NCBI RefSeq assembly: GCF_023101205.1
Contig: NZ_CP078078.1
Location: forward strand, 372,001 to 436,000
Direction of reading: 5' to 3'
Source: Microbacterium aurugineum
GTDB lineage: Bacteria; Actinomycetota; Actinomycetes; Actinomycetales; Microbacteriaceae
DNA length: 64,000 nt
The stretch's first letter is position 1. The number at the start of each line of letters is the position of its first letter. The notes beneath the pieces were generated by a model. The model saw only the letters and a list, made by a program, of their open reading frames with translations. It was not told the origin of the DNA and searched no databases. Positions 24,994-33,765 of this stretch are shown here, piece after piece. The position numbers and the translations under genes were made by a program.

Positions 24994-26496
24994 ATGAGTG
25001 GACCCATCCTCCGGGTCGAGGGGATCAGCAAAGGATTCCCCGGCGTGCAGGCGCTGAAAGACGTGCACCTCGAGGTGCACGCCGGCGAGGTGCTCGTGCT
25101 CGTGGGTGAGAACGGTGCCGGCAAGTCGACCCTGATGAAGATCCTCTCCGGGATCTACACCAAGGACGAGGGCACGATCACGTTCGAGGGCCGGGAGGTC
25201 GAGCTCACGAGCCCCCTCCAGGCACAGGAGCTCGGCATCACGATCATCCATCAGGAGCTCAACCTGATGCCCGATCTGACCGTGGCGCAGAACATCTACG
25301 TGGGGCGGGAACCCACCACGGGCCCGTTCCTGTCGGAGCGCAAGCTGAACGCGCAGACCGCCGAGCTGCTGCAGCGCCTCGACATCCACCTGAACCCGCG
25401 TCAGCTCGTCGGCGAGCTCACGGTGGCCGAGCAGCAGATGGTCGAGATCGCCAAGGCGCTGTCCTTCAATGCCAAGGTGCTCATCATGGACGAGCCGACC
25501 TCGGCCCTCACCGACACCGAGGTCGAGACGCTCTTCGTGCTGATCGAGCAGCTCAAGGCGCGCGGCACCGGGATCGTCTACATCTCGCACCGCATGGACG
25601 AACTGCGCCGCCTGGCTGATCGGGTGACCGTCCTGCGGGACGGCACATACATCGGATCACTCGACAAGTCCGAGATCACCATCCCGACGATCATCGAGAT
25701 GATGGTCGGCCGCGTGATCGACGAGGGAACCCGTCCTCAGGCCCGTGAGCACGCCAACGACCCCGTGGTCCTCGAGGTGCAGGGGCTGTCGACCAAGAGC
25801 CTTCTGAAAGACGTCTCGTTCCAGTTGCACCGGGGCGAGATCCTCGGCTTCGCCGGCCTCATGGGGGCGGGGCGCACCGAGACCGCCCGAGCCGTGATCG
25901 GCGCCGACCACCGCGACAGCGGCACGATCATCATCGACGGTCGCCCGGCGCGGATCTCCCAGCCCGCGGACGCGGTGCATCACGGCCTCGGGTACCTGTC
26001 CGAGGACCGGAAGCTCCTCGGCCTCATGCTCGAGCAGGATGTGACGTTCAACACCGTGCTCGCCTCGCTCGGCTCCTATGCCAACGCGATCGGCTGGATG
26101 GGCGACAGCAAGGCGAAGAACCGCACCAAGGAATACGTGCAGCAGCTGCGCGTGAAGACGCCCTCGGTCAACCAGGTCGTCAAGCTCCTCTCCGGAGGGA
26201 ACCAGCAGAAGGTCGTCATCGCCCGCTGGCTGATGCGCGACTGCGACATCCTCATCTTCGACGAGCCGACCCGAGGGATCGACGTCGGCGCGAAAGAGGA
26301 GATCTACCGCCTCATGCAGCAGCTCGCTGATGCAGGCAAGTCCATCATCGTCATCTCATCCGAGCTCCCGGAGATCCTCCGTGTGGCGAACCGCATCGCG
26401 GTCTTCGCCAACGGTCGCATCACCGGGACGCTCCGCAACGAGGAAGCAAGCCAGGAGAAGATCATGCAACTCGCAGCCCACGGGGAGGAAGACTGA
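24994..26496 (+). CDS. Sugar ABC importer ATPase (RbsA/MglA type, two ATPase domains)
   Basis: A 500-residue protein with two fused nucleotide-binding domains. The first is intact: Walker A GENGAGKST, Q-loop HQELN, Walker B VLIMDEPTSAL. The second has the degenerate Walker A GLMGAGRTE and a good signature LSGGNQQK with Walker B ILIFDEPTRGID, as is normal for RbsA/MglA/XylG. It powers a CUT2 monosaccharide importer with the permease (1-nt overlap, TGATG) and lipoprotein genes downstream. The promoter region carries candidate sites for both the HutC-type and FCD-type GntR regulators. Confidence 0.93.
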   Translation: MSGPILRVEGISKGFPGVQALKDVHLEVHAGEVLVLVGENGAGKSTLMKILSGIYTKDEGTITFEGREVELTSPLQAQELGITIIHQELNLMPDLTVAQNIYVGREPTTGPFLSERKLNAQTAELLQRLDIHLNPRQLVGELTVAEQQMVEIAKALSFNAKVLIMDEPTSALTDTEVETLFVLIEQLKARGTGIVYISHRMDELRRLADRVTVLRDGTYIGSLDKSEITIPTIIEMMVGRVIDEGTRPQAREHANDPVVLEVQGLSTKSLLKDVSFQLHRGEILGFAGLMGAGRTETARAVIGADHRDSGTIIIDGRPARISQPADAVHHGLGYLSEDRKLLGLMLEQDVTFNTVLASLGSYANAIGWMGDSKAKNRTKEYVQQLRVKTPSVNQVVKLLSGGNQQKVVIARWLMRDCDILIFDEPTRGIDVGAKEEIYRLMQQLADAGKSIIVISSELPEILRVANRIAVFANGRITGTLRNEEASQEKIMQLAAHGEED

Positions 26497-27530
26497 TGAG
26501 CGCTCCGCAGCAGCCCGGATCGTCGACGACGACGATCATCCAGACCGCCGTGAACGAGGACACCGACAAGAGGGATGTCGTCGGGTTCATCAAGCGGCAG
26601 TTCCAGCAGTCGCTGGCCTTCGGCACCTTGATCGTGCTGGTCATCTTCTTCTCGATCGCCAGCCCCAACTTCTTCACCTTCAGCAACATCGCCACGGTGC
26701 TGCTGTCGACCGCGGTGATCGGCATCCTCGCCCTCGGGACGACCTTCGTCATCATCACCGGCGGCATCGACCTGTCGATCGGCACCGGCATGGCGCTGTG
26801 CGCCGTGATGACCGGCGTCATCATCACGAACATGGGCCTTCCCGTCTGGGTCGGCGTGATCGGCGGCGTCGGCACAGGCGTGCTGATGGGACTCGTCAAC
26901 GGCGTGAACATCACGTTCCTGCGACTGCCCCCGTTCATCGCCACGCTCGCGATGATGATGATCGCGGGTGGTCTCGCCCTCGTGATCTCGAACGTCGCAC
27001 CGATCTACTTCTCGACCTCGGCACCGGACTTCAAGAAGATCGCCCTCGGCGTGATCATCCCCGGCATCCCGAACGCGGTGCTCATCACCGCCGCGCTGGC
27101 GATCGTCGCCTGGCTCGTGCTGTCGAAGACCCTGCTCGGCCGCTACACCTTCGCGATCGGCTCGAACGAGGAGGCCACCCGGCTGTCGGGTGTCAACACG
27201 CGTCGCTGGACCATCCTCATCTACATGTTCGCGGGCGCGTTCACCGGCGTCGCCGGCATCGTCATCGCCTCGCGCCTCGATTCGGCCCAGCCGCAGATCG
27301 GCATGGGGTACGAGCTGCAGGCGATCGCCGCGGTCATCATCGGCGGCACCTCGCTGCTGGGCGGACGCGGATCCATCCTCGGCACCGTGATCGGTGCCCT
27401 GATCATGAGCGTGCTCGTGAACGGACTGCGCATCATGTCGATCCAGACCGAGTGGCAGAACATCGTCGTCGGTGTGGTCGTGCTGCTCGCGGTCTTCCTC
27501 GACTCGCTCCGCAACCGGCAGCGCACCTGA
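26496..27530 (+). CDS. Sugar ABC importer permease (RbsC type)
   Basis: A 344-residue CUT2 permease with about ten hydrophobic segments after a polar N-terminus of about 50 residues. The family signature is visible as TGGIDLSIGTGMAL, AIGSNEEATRLSGVN and AVIIGGTSLLGGRGSILGTVIGALI. It forms the membrane channel with the RbsA-type ATPase, whose stop it overlaps, and the binding lipoprotein 46 bp downstream. Confidence 0.93.
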   Translation: MSAPQQPGSSTTTIIQTAVNEDTDKRDVVGFIKRQFQQSLAFGTLIVLVIFFSIASPNFFTFSNIATVLLSTAVIGILALGTTFVIITGGIDLSIGTGMALCAVMTGVIITNMGLPVWVGVIGGVGTGVLMGLVNGVNITFLRLPPFIATLAMMMIAGGLALVISNVAPIYFSTSAPDFKKIALGVIIPGIPNAVLITAALAIVAWLVLSKTLLGRYTFAIGSNEEATRLSGVNTRRWTILIYMFAGAFTGVAGIVIASRLDSAQPQIGMGYELQAIAAVIIGGTSLLGGRGSILGTVIGALIMSVLVNGLRIMSIQTEWQNIVVGVVVLLAVFLDSLRNRQRT

Positions 27531-27576
27531 CCTCAATCCCTGCACCACCCACCCACCCACGAACAATGGAGTTTTC

Positions 27577-28578
27577 ATGAAATTCGGGAAGAAGACCGCA
27601 TTCGCAGCGCTGGTCGCCGCATCCGCCCTGGTGTTCGCCGGCTGTGCCGGCGGAGGCGACGTGATCGAGGAGGGCTCCGGCGGAGACGGCGGCAGCGGCG
27701 ACGGCGAGATGTACATCGCCATGGTCTCGAAGGGCTTCCAGCACCAGTTCTGGCAGGCCGTCAAGAAGGGCGCCGAGGAGAAGGCGGACGAGCTCGGCGT
27801 GAAGATCACGTTCGAGGGCCCCGCGGCCGAGACCGAGATCGCGCAGCAGCTCGAGATGTTGACCGCCGCGATCGACAAGAACCCGGACGCCATCGCCTAC
27901 GCCGCCCTCGACCCCGAGGCGTGCGTCGCCCCGCTCGAGCAGGCCAAGTCGAAGGACATCCCGGTCGTCTACTTCGACGCCCCCTGCAACGGCGACGTGG
28001 GCCTGAGCCTGTCCGCCACCGACAGCAAGGTCGCCGGTGCGCTCGCTGCCGAGCACATGGCCGAGCTGATCGGCGGCGAAGGACAGGTCGCGATCGTCGG
28101 CCACTCGCAGATCAACTCGACCGGTGTCGAGCGTCGCGACGGCTTCGTCGACAAGATCGAGGCGGACTACCCCGACATCGAGATCGTCGACATCCAGTAC
28201 GGTGACGGCGACCACCTCAAGTCGGCCGACATCGCCAAGACCCTGATCGCGGCCCACCCCGACCTCAAGGGCATCTACGGCACCAACGAGGGCTCCGCCA
28301 TCGGTGTGGTGAACGCCGTGAACGAGCTCGGCCTCGAGAAGGGCAAGATCACCATCGTCGGCTTCGACTCCGGTGCGGCCCAGATCAACGCCATCAAGGA
28401 CGGCACCATGGCCGGCGCGATCACGCAGGACCCGATCGGCATCGGCGCGCAGGTCGTGCAGGCCGCGTACGACGCCGCCAACGGTGAGTCGGTCGAGAAG
28501 TTCTACGACACGGGTTCGTACTGGTACGACAGCACGAACATCGACGACCCGAAGATCGCGGCCGTCCTCTACGAGTGA
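27577..28578 (+). CDS. Monosaccharide-binding lipoprotein of the RbsABC-like importer
   Basis: A 333-residue solute-binding protein. The signal peptide ends in a lipobox (LVFAGC, lipidated Cys at residue 23), followed by a Gly/Glu/Asp-rich linker. The mature domain is of the RbsB/XylF fold (AMVSKGFQHQFWQAVKKG, IPVVYFDAPCNGDVGL, GIYGTNEGSAIGVVNA, ITIVGFDSG). GGAG lies 5 nt before the ATG. A clear terminator follows. The ligand cannot be named; L-fucose or another hexose or pentose is possible from the regulatory sites. Confidence 0.92.
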   Translation: MKFGKKTAFAALVAASALVFAGCAGGGDVIEEGSGGDGGSGDGEMYIAMVSKGFQHQFWQAVKKGAEEKADELGVKITFEGPAAETEIAQQLEMLTAAIDKNPDAIAYAALDPEACVAPLEQAKSKDIPVVYFDAPCNGDVGLSLSATDSKVAGALAAEHMAELIGGEGQVAIVGHSQINSTGVERRDGFVDKIEADYPDIEIVDIQYGDGDHLKSADIAKTLIAAHPDLKGIYGTNEGSAIGVVNAVNELGLEKGKITIVGFDSGAAQINAIKDGTMAGAITQDPIGIGAQVVQAAYDAANGESVEKFYDTGSYWYDSTNIDDPKIAAVLYE

Positions 28579-28590
28579 CACCGCATCCAT

Positions 28591-28626
28591 GAAGAAGCCC
28601 CTCGCCTTCGGGCGGGGGGCTTCTTC
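28591..28626 (+). terminator. Intrinsic terminator with UUCG tetraloop after the importer operon
   Basis: A 16-bp stem (28591-28606 with 28611-28626, one G-U pair) closed by TTCG (28607-28610), starting 12 bp after the stop of the lipoprotein gene. The stem starts GAAGAAGCCCC. It ends TTCTTC. Confidence 0.88.
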
Positions 28627-28652
28627 GTGTCGGGACGGCGTGTCCGCGGAGA

Positions 28653-28736
28653 TATGTCGGGACGGATGTCGGGAGGTTGCGCGGGTGCAGGAGCGGATGC
28701 CGGCGATTCTTCCGACATGCGTGCATTCTCCCGACA
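28653..28736. repeat. Family D intergenic element with nested inverted repeats
   Basis: TGTCGGGAG (28667-28675) pairs with CTCCCGACA (28728-28736), and an ATATGTCGGGA at the outside resembles the inverse of TTCCGACATGC at 28710-28720. It lies between the convergent importer and phosphotriesterase-like genes and resembles the other short elements in layout. Confidence 0.55.
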
Positions 28737-28750
28737 GGTGAGCAGGGGGG

Positions 28751-29722
28751 TTAGACGGAGAAGGCCAGGAGCTGCGCCGGCGTGGTCACGAGCATCCGGT
28801 GCACGGTGTCCTCGCCCACAGCCTCGCGGAGGCGGGGGAGGTAACGGTCGCCGAGGTAAGCGAGCCCGGGCATGCCGCCGTACGCGATGTACCGTGTGCG
28901 CCGGGCGACATCGCCGCCGAGCACGATCCGGTCGCCGGCGCCGCGCTCGACCACGGCGACGGTCAGGGCGAGCAGCTCGGCATCGGAGCGGGTGCGCGGG
29001 CGCGCGAAGCCGTCGTAGCCGAGGTGGGCTCCGCGTTCGGCGAGGGACACGTGCAGCCCGGGGTCGGGGTCGCGGTCGGCGTGCGCGAGCACGATCCGGT
29101 GGGCAGGCACCCCCTCGGCGGAGAGCAGGTCGAGCACCTCATGTGCCGCCGTGCCGAACTCCAGATGCACCATGACGGGAGCCCCTGTCGCGCGGTGCGC
29201 TGCGGCCACGGCGATCAGCGTCGTGCGCTCGAACGGACTGATGCGCCAGTAGTCGGCGCCCCCCTTGAGGAGCCCTGCGCGCACGGGAGCGCCGCCCGGT
29301 GTGCGTGCGAGGGAGATGTCGGGCGTCTCGAAGATCTCGCTGTCGTCCACGGGCATGCCGCGTGTGAGGTCGGCGAGGAAGAGAGCGGCCAGGCGGTCGG
29401 AGGTCCACACCTGCATCGGATGGTCCGCGCCGTAGTGGGCTTCACGGTGGCGGCCGGTCGTCGCGACGATGTGCAGTCCGGTCGTCGCGCTGATCCGTGC
29501 CAAAGCCTCCGGGTCCCGGGCGAGTCCGAACGGCGTGGCATCCACCATCGTGTCGAACCCGCTCGCCCGCAGCAGTGCCGCTTCTTTGCCCGACGCGGTC
29601 TCATCGTCGAGCTCATCGCCCGGCAGCAGCGGCGACACCTGGAACAGGTGCTCGTGGTAGTTCACTCGTCCGAGCGCCGTCGGCGCGATGTCACCGAGCA
29701 CCGTGCGGACGACGACGGACAT
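28751..29722 (-). CDS. Phosphotriesterase-family metal-dependent hydrolase
   Basis: A 323-residue TIM-barrel hydrolase of the phosphotriesterase family. Binuclear metal ligands fit VNYHEHLF (HxH), the lysine in AGLLKGGADY (carboxylated in the family), VMVHLEFGT, VLAHADRDPD and VLGGDVARR. Natural members are often lactonases of sugar acids or their phosphates. It is the last gene of the operon starting at 33730 and overlaps the AroE-like gene by 1 nt. A lactonase step would fit with the kinase and dehydrogenases upstream; the substrate is not known. Confidence 0.84.
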   Translation of the reverse strand: MSVVVRTVLGDIAPTALGRVNYHEHLFQVSPLLPGDELDDETASGKEAALLRASGFDTMVDATPFGLARDPEALARISATTGLHIVATTGRHREAHYGADHPMQVWTSDRLAALFLADLTRGMPVDDSEIFETPDISLARTPGGAPVRAGLLKGGADYWRISPFERTTLIAVAAAHRATGAPVMVHLEFGTAAHEVLDLLSAEGVPAHRIVLAHADRDPDPGLHVSLAERGAHLGYDGFARPRTRSDAELLALTVAVVERGAGDRIVLGGDVARRTRYIAYGGMPGLAYLGDRYLPRLREAVGEDTVHRMLVTTPAQLLAFSV

Positions 29723-30687
29723 CAGCGCACCGACTCCGCGGCCTCGGCGAGTCGCTCGACGACCTCGGGGGTCAGGTCGAGCTCGAACACGTCGGCCACC
29801 ACCTGCGACCAGCCGTGGATGAAGTAGCGCCAGCCGTCGATGACGTGGAGCCCGTGCGCGGCCGCCTGCGCCTGCGCCTGATGCAGGAACTCGAGCGAGC
29901 CGCGGTAGTTGAACTCCCACGCGTACGCGCCTTCGGGGAACACCGCCGTCTCACTCAGGGGCGAGCCCGGGCGGTCCTTGCCGAGCCCGGTGGCGTTGGC
30001 GATGACGGATCCCGGGGGTGCGGCGGCCACCAGGGCATCGGCCTCTGCAGGGGAGGCGGTAACCACGTACTCGATCAGTCCCTCCCGCGTGCCGTGCTGG
30101 CGGTGCACCTCGCGCAGGTGGTCGAGCTTGTCCTGTGTGCGGGCCGTCACCGTGATCTTCGAGGGGGCGTCCTCACGCTCGGCCAGCGCCCAGCTCAGTG
30201 CGGTGCCCGAACCGCCAGCGCCCAGGATCACGACCGCCGCCCCCGTAGAGGTGAAGTGATCGGCCGGGAGGAAGTCGTTCAGCGCGAGGTCGACCGTGAT
30301 CGGATCCTTGGCCCGTCCGGACAGGACCCGGCCGCGCTTCGAGATGCTGGAGATCTCGGAGCAGGACACCGCGAAGGGATCCAGCTCGTCGAACAAGTCG
30401 GAGGCCGCGGCGTACACGTTCATCTTGTGCGTGGTCACGAGGGCTCCGCGGTGGTGCGGGTCATCGCGGATCTGCTCGACCATCGCGCGGTACTGTGCCG
30501 GCTCGGCGTCCATCGGCAGATCGTGGCCGAGCAGGGTGCGCGTCGGGAGCCCCAGGATCTCGGCCCACAGCGGGAACACCTTCATGATCGACGACGATGC
30601 GGTGGTCACTCCGACGAAACCCATGTAGTCGGCGGATGCAGCAGCGGAGGCCCCGTCGGCGTGGACGGTGTCGGCGGTGGTGGTCAT
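29722..30687 (-). CDS. AroE-like (shikimate dehydrogenase fold) oxidoreductase
   Basis: A 321-residue protein with an AroE-type substrate domain (about 20-130) and a Rossmann domain (VVILGAGGSGTALSWAL, about 150-270). The active-site lysine is kept in ALVTTHKMNVY. However, the NTDxxG motif of true shikimate dehydrogenases, whose Asp binds shikimate, is replaced by KDPITVDLAL, and the C-terminus has WRYFIHGWSQV. It therefore probably reduces or oxidises another compound, likely the intermediate of the sugar pathway encoded by its operon. It overlaps both neighbours by 1-4 nt. Confidence 0.8.
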   Translation of the reverse strand: MTTTADTVHADGASAAASADYMGFVGVTTASSSIMKVFPLWAEILGLPTRTLLGHDLPMDAEPAQYRAMVEQIRDDPHHRGALVTTHKMNVYAAASDLFDELDPFAVSCSEISSISKRGRVLSGRAKDPITVDLALNDFLPADHFTSTGAAVVILGAGGSGTALSWALAEREDAPSKITVTARTQDKLDHLREVHRQHGTREGLIEYVVTASPAEADALVAAAPPGSVIANATGLGKDRPGSPLSETAVFPEGAYAWEFNYRGSLEFLHQAQAQAAAHGLHVIDGWRYFIHGWSQVVADVFELDLTPEVVERLAEAAESVR

Positions 30688-31655
30688 CGGTTCTCCTCGG
30701 CGAGCGGGACGGGAACGGGATGGGCGGGATCGCCACCGGCGAGGATCGCGATCACGTCGGCCAGCGAGAGAGCGCCCATGTTGTCGACGGCCTGGGTGGT
30801 CTGCGCGCCGAGGTGCGGGGTGACGATCACGCGGTCGGCGAGGTCCGGGGCGAGCAGAGGGCTGTGGTGCGCGGCCGTGTCACCGTCGAGGGTGTCGGCC
30901 GCGTAGCCGGCGAGGGTTCCGTCGCGGAGCGCCTGCGCGACGGCCGCCTCGTCGATCAGGTCACCGCGGGCGGTGTTGACCAGCACGGTTCCCGGCCGCA
31001 TGCCGGGGAGACGGTCGGCGTCGACGAGCTGTTGCCCGCCCGGAGCGTGCAGCGTGACGACGTCGGCGGTGCGGAACAGGTCGTCGAGCGAGACGGGTTC
31101 TGCACCCCGGGCCCGCACGACATCGTCGGGAAGGAACGGATCGGCGGCCAGCACGCGCGGCCCGAAGCCGCTCAGCCGCGCGGCCACACCCTGGCCGATG
31201 CGCCCGAAGCCGACGATGCCGACCGTGGCGGCGCCGAGCTCACGTCCGCGCCGCACGCCCCAATCACCCGTGCGCACGCGGCGATCGCCGTCCGGGATGA
31301 ACCGCAGCGCGGCGAGCATGAGCCCGATCGCGTGGTCGGCGACCGCGTCGGCGTTGGCGCCGGGGGTGTTGGTCACCGGGATGCCGCGATCGCGCGCCGC
31401 GCCCAGATCGACCGACTCGGTGCCGACGCCGTACCGGGCGACCACCTTGAGCTTCGGAGCCGCGGCGAAATGTGCGTCCGTGACCGCCCCGGTGCCCGCG
31501 ATCCAGGCATCAGCGCCGTGCAGGAGTGATCGCAAGTCCTCGAGGTCATGATGCGCCGGACCGCGGAGGATGCGATGCCCCGCCTGGGCGGCGCGTTGCA
31601 CCAGGTCGAGGTGGCCGTCCGAGAAGGAGCGGCTGGTGACGAGGATCACACCCAT
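30684..31655 (-). CDS. D-isomer-specific 2-hydroxyacid dehydrogenase family protein
   Basis: A 323-residue NAD-dependent dehydrogenase (SerA/GhrB fold). NAD-binding GFGRIG, the catalytic Arg in VNTARGDLIDE, and the His in VTPHLGAQT are in place; the acid of the catalytic triad would be near DTLDGD. It could reduce or oxidise a 2-keto or 2-hydroxy acid or its phosphate. The start overlaps the kinase stop (TGATG) and the stop overlaps the AroE-like start (ATGA), so the four downstream genes of the operon are tightly coupled. Confidence 0.88.
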   Translation of the reverse strand: MGVILVTSRSFSDGHLDLVQRAAQAGHRILRGPAHHDLEDLRSLLHGADAWIAGTGAVTDAHFAAAPKLKVVARYGVGTESVDLGAARDRGIPVTNTPGANADAVADHAIGLMLAALRFIPDGDRRVRTGDWGVRRGRELGAATVGIVGFGRIGQGVAARLSGFGPRVLAADPFLPDDVVRARGAEPVSLDDLFRTADVVTLHAPGGQQLVDADRLPGMRPGTVLVNTARGDLIDEAAVAQALRDGTLAGYAADTLDGDTAAHHSPLLAPDLADRVIVTPHLGAQTTQAVDNMGALSLADVIAILAGGDPAHPVPVPLAEENR

Positions 31656-33145
31656 CAGCGCGGCCGTCCGGCGAACCACGGCGCCAGGGCCGTGTAGGCG
31701 TCGGCGAAGCGGGCGTGCCGCTCGGCGTAGACGGCATGGCGCCCGGCATCCGGGGTGAACTCGGCGGTGACCTCGCTCAGGGCGCGGGCGGCCGAGAAGT
31801 CCGTGAGCCCGAGCCCGACTGCGGCGGTGACCGCTGCTCCGAGACTGTTCGCCTCCTCCACGATCGTCCGTCGGCGCACCGGCACGCCCCACACATCCGC
31901 CAGCACCGAGAGGTACACGTCGCTCTGGGCTCCGCCGCCGACCGCGTCGATGCGGTCGATCACGGCCCCGGACTCACGGAAGGCCTGGATGCAGCTGAGC
32001 AGGTTGAACGCCGTACCCTCCAGCACCGCCCGCACGAGGTGGGCTCTGCCGTGGTGGCGGGCGAGGCCGACGAAGGCGCCGCGGGCGTCCGGGTCCCACA
32101 TCGGGGAGCGCTCGCCGAGGAGGTAGGGGAGGAAGTAGAGGTCGTCGGTGTCGATGTCGGCGGACGCTTCGGCCGTCAGCCGCCCGGTCTCGGGGTGGGC
32201 GGGGTCGGGGGAGAGGGCCTCCGAGATCCATTGCACCGAGGCCCCGCCGGCCTGCATGGTGGCGGTCGGCACGAACGAGCCGGGGACCACGTTGTCGAAC
32301 GTGAAAGTGCGCATCGCGGGGTCGTGCAGCGGGGCATCGGCCGCGAACGAGATCCACGACGAGGTGCCCAGGCACACGTACGCGCCGTCCTCGGGAGCGA
32401 CGACGCCAGAGCCGACGGCGGCCATCGGACCATCGCCGCCCCCCATCACCACACGGACGCTCGCGGGGAGCCCGAGGGCGTCCGCGGCTGCATCTGTCAG
32501 CGTGCCGGCGATCCTGGTCGAGTCGAGGATCTCGGGGAACAGGGCCGGGTCGAGGCGTGCGGCGCGCACGACCTCGTCCGACCAGGTTCCGGCGGCCTGG
32601 TCGTAGGCGTTGGTGCCGGAGGCGTCGGAGCGGTCGGTGGCCAGGCGCCCGGTCAGGCGCAGGACGATGAAGTCCTTCGCGACGCACACCCGGCGCACGC
32701 GCGCCCACACGTCGGGCTCGTTGTCGCGCACCCACATGATCTTCTCGACCGAGTAGGTGGGGTTGAGGCGATGGCCCAGGATGCCGTAGGCGTGTTCGGC
32801 GCCGATCGCGGCCTCGAGCTCGCGCTGCTGGGCGCCCGACCTGGTGTCGGCCCAGATGATCGCCGGGCGTGCGGGTTCGCCGTCGGCGTCGAGCAGCACC
32901 GCCCCCATCATCTGGCCGCTCACCACGAGTCCGGCGATGTCGGTCGCGGCCGTTCCGGTGCGGGCGATCAGGTCGCGCGTCGCCTCGACGACCGCGTTCC
33001 ACCAGTCGGAGGGGTTCTGCTCGGCGATACCGCCCGCGGCGAAGTGCGCGGGGTAGGGGACGGTGACCGAGGCGACGAGACGGCCGTCGTCGTGGTGCAG
33101 GGACGCCTTGTTGCCAGTGGTGCCCAGATCGTGCGCGATGATCAT
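31655..33145 (-). CDS. FGGY-family carbohydrate kinase (xylulokinase-like)
   Basis: A 496-residue two-domain sugar kinase. The N-terminal nucleotide loop is AHDLGTTGNKASL, substrate contacts are in GLVVSGQMMGAVL and IIWADTRSGAQQ, and the C-terminal domain has VCLGTSSWISF, AVGGGAQSDVYLSVLADV. It is closest in layout to xylulokinases but the sugar is not determined; FGGY kinases act on pentuloses, tetruloses, hexuloses and polyols. It is the second gene of the operon, 9 bp after the cupin isomerase gene. Confidence 0.88.
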   Translation of the reverse strand: MIIAHDLGTTGNKASLHHDDGRLVASVTVPYPAHFAAGGIAEQNPSDWWNAVVEATRDLIARTGTAATDIAGLVVSGQMMGAVLLDADGEPARPAIIWADTRSGAQQRELEAAIGAEHAYGILGHRLNPTYSVEKIMWVRDNEPDVWARVRRVCVAKDFIVLRLTGRLATDRSDASGTNAYDQAAGTWSDEVVRAARLDPALFPEILDSTRIAGTLTDAAADALGLPASVRVVMGGGDGPMAAVGSGVVAPEDGAYVCLGTSSWISFAADAPLHDPAMRTFTFDNVVPGSFVPTATMQAGGASVQWISEALSPDPAHPETGRLTAEASADIDTDDLYFLPYLLGERSPMWDPDARGAFVGLARHHGRAHLVRAVLEGTAFNLLSCIQAFRESGAVIDRIDAVGGGAQSDVYLSVLADVWGVPVRRRTIVEEANSLGAAVTAAVGLGLTDFSAARALSEVTAEFTPDAGRHAVYAERHARFADAYTALAPWFAGRPR

Positions 33146-33154
33146 GGCCGGAGC

Positions 33155-33730
33155 CTATTCCGCGTAGGGGCGCAGGTCGACGCCGGAGGCTGCGCGATAG
33201 GCGCGTGCGCCCATGCCGTGCTCCAGCACCCAGCCGTAGTCGTGCCCCGCTCCTCCCGGGTAGACCGCGAGGAAGGCGTAGGGCTCGTCGCCGGTGTTGA
33301 CCGAGCGATGTGCCCAGCCCGGCGGGATGTAGCCGATCGTTCCGGGGAGCATGTCCAGCCACTCGGTGCGCTCGCCGTCGAACATGAGCAGTCCGCCGCG
33401 GCCCTTCAATGCCAGGTAGATCTCGCCCTGGTGGTTCGGGTGCTGGTGGCCCTTGGTCATCCAGAGCTCACCGGACGTGTCGCCGGGCATGATCGTCGTG
33501 ATCGACTGCGGCAGCTCGCGGTCGACCTCGGGAACGGGGGAGCTCACCACCGTGTAGACCACGGGGTTGTCGCTGGCGGATGCGTCGGCCCAGGCCTCGG
33601 CGTCGAGGAAAAGCCCCTCCAGGTCGGACATCCGCCGGGTGAGGGTCGGCCCTTCGGGCGAGAGCGTCAGCTTCTCGGCGTCGAACGCGATCGCCATCGG
33701 AGAGATCGGCGGGGTGTGGAACTCGGGCAT
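33155..33730 (-). CDS. Cupin-type glucose-6-phosphate isomerase family protein
   Basis: A 191-residue cupin. The metal site fits TKGHQHPNHQGEIYLAL (His, His, Glu) and PPGWAHRSVNTG (His). Family members are Fe/Mn-dependent aldose-ketose isomerases acting on glucose or mannose 6-phosphate in archaea and some bacteria; here another phosphorylated sugar is possible. It is the first gene of the five-gene operon. Two copies of ACCTGTWATGACAGGT lie 36-74 bp upstream of its start. Confidence 0.83.
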   Translation of the reverse strand: MPEFHTPPISPMAIAFDAEKLTLSPEGPTLTRRMSDLEGLFLDAEAWADASASDNPVVYTVVSSPVPEVDRELPQSITTIMPGDTSGELWMTKGHQHPNHQGEIYLALKGRGGLLMFDGERTEWLDMLPGTIGYIPPGWAHRSVNTGDEPYAFLAVYPGGAGHDYGWVLEHGMGARAYRAASGVDLRPYAE

Positions 33731-33765
33731 CGGTGCTCCTCGTACGGGCGCTGCGTCGTTGCGCA

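Noticed and set aside
29722..30687. Annotation as aroE, biosynthetic shikimate dehydrogenase
   Set aside because: The NTDG substrate motif is missing and the gene is embedded in a sugar operon under a sugar-type regulator.
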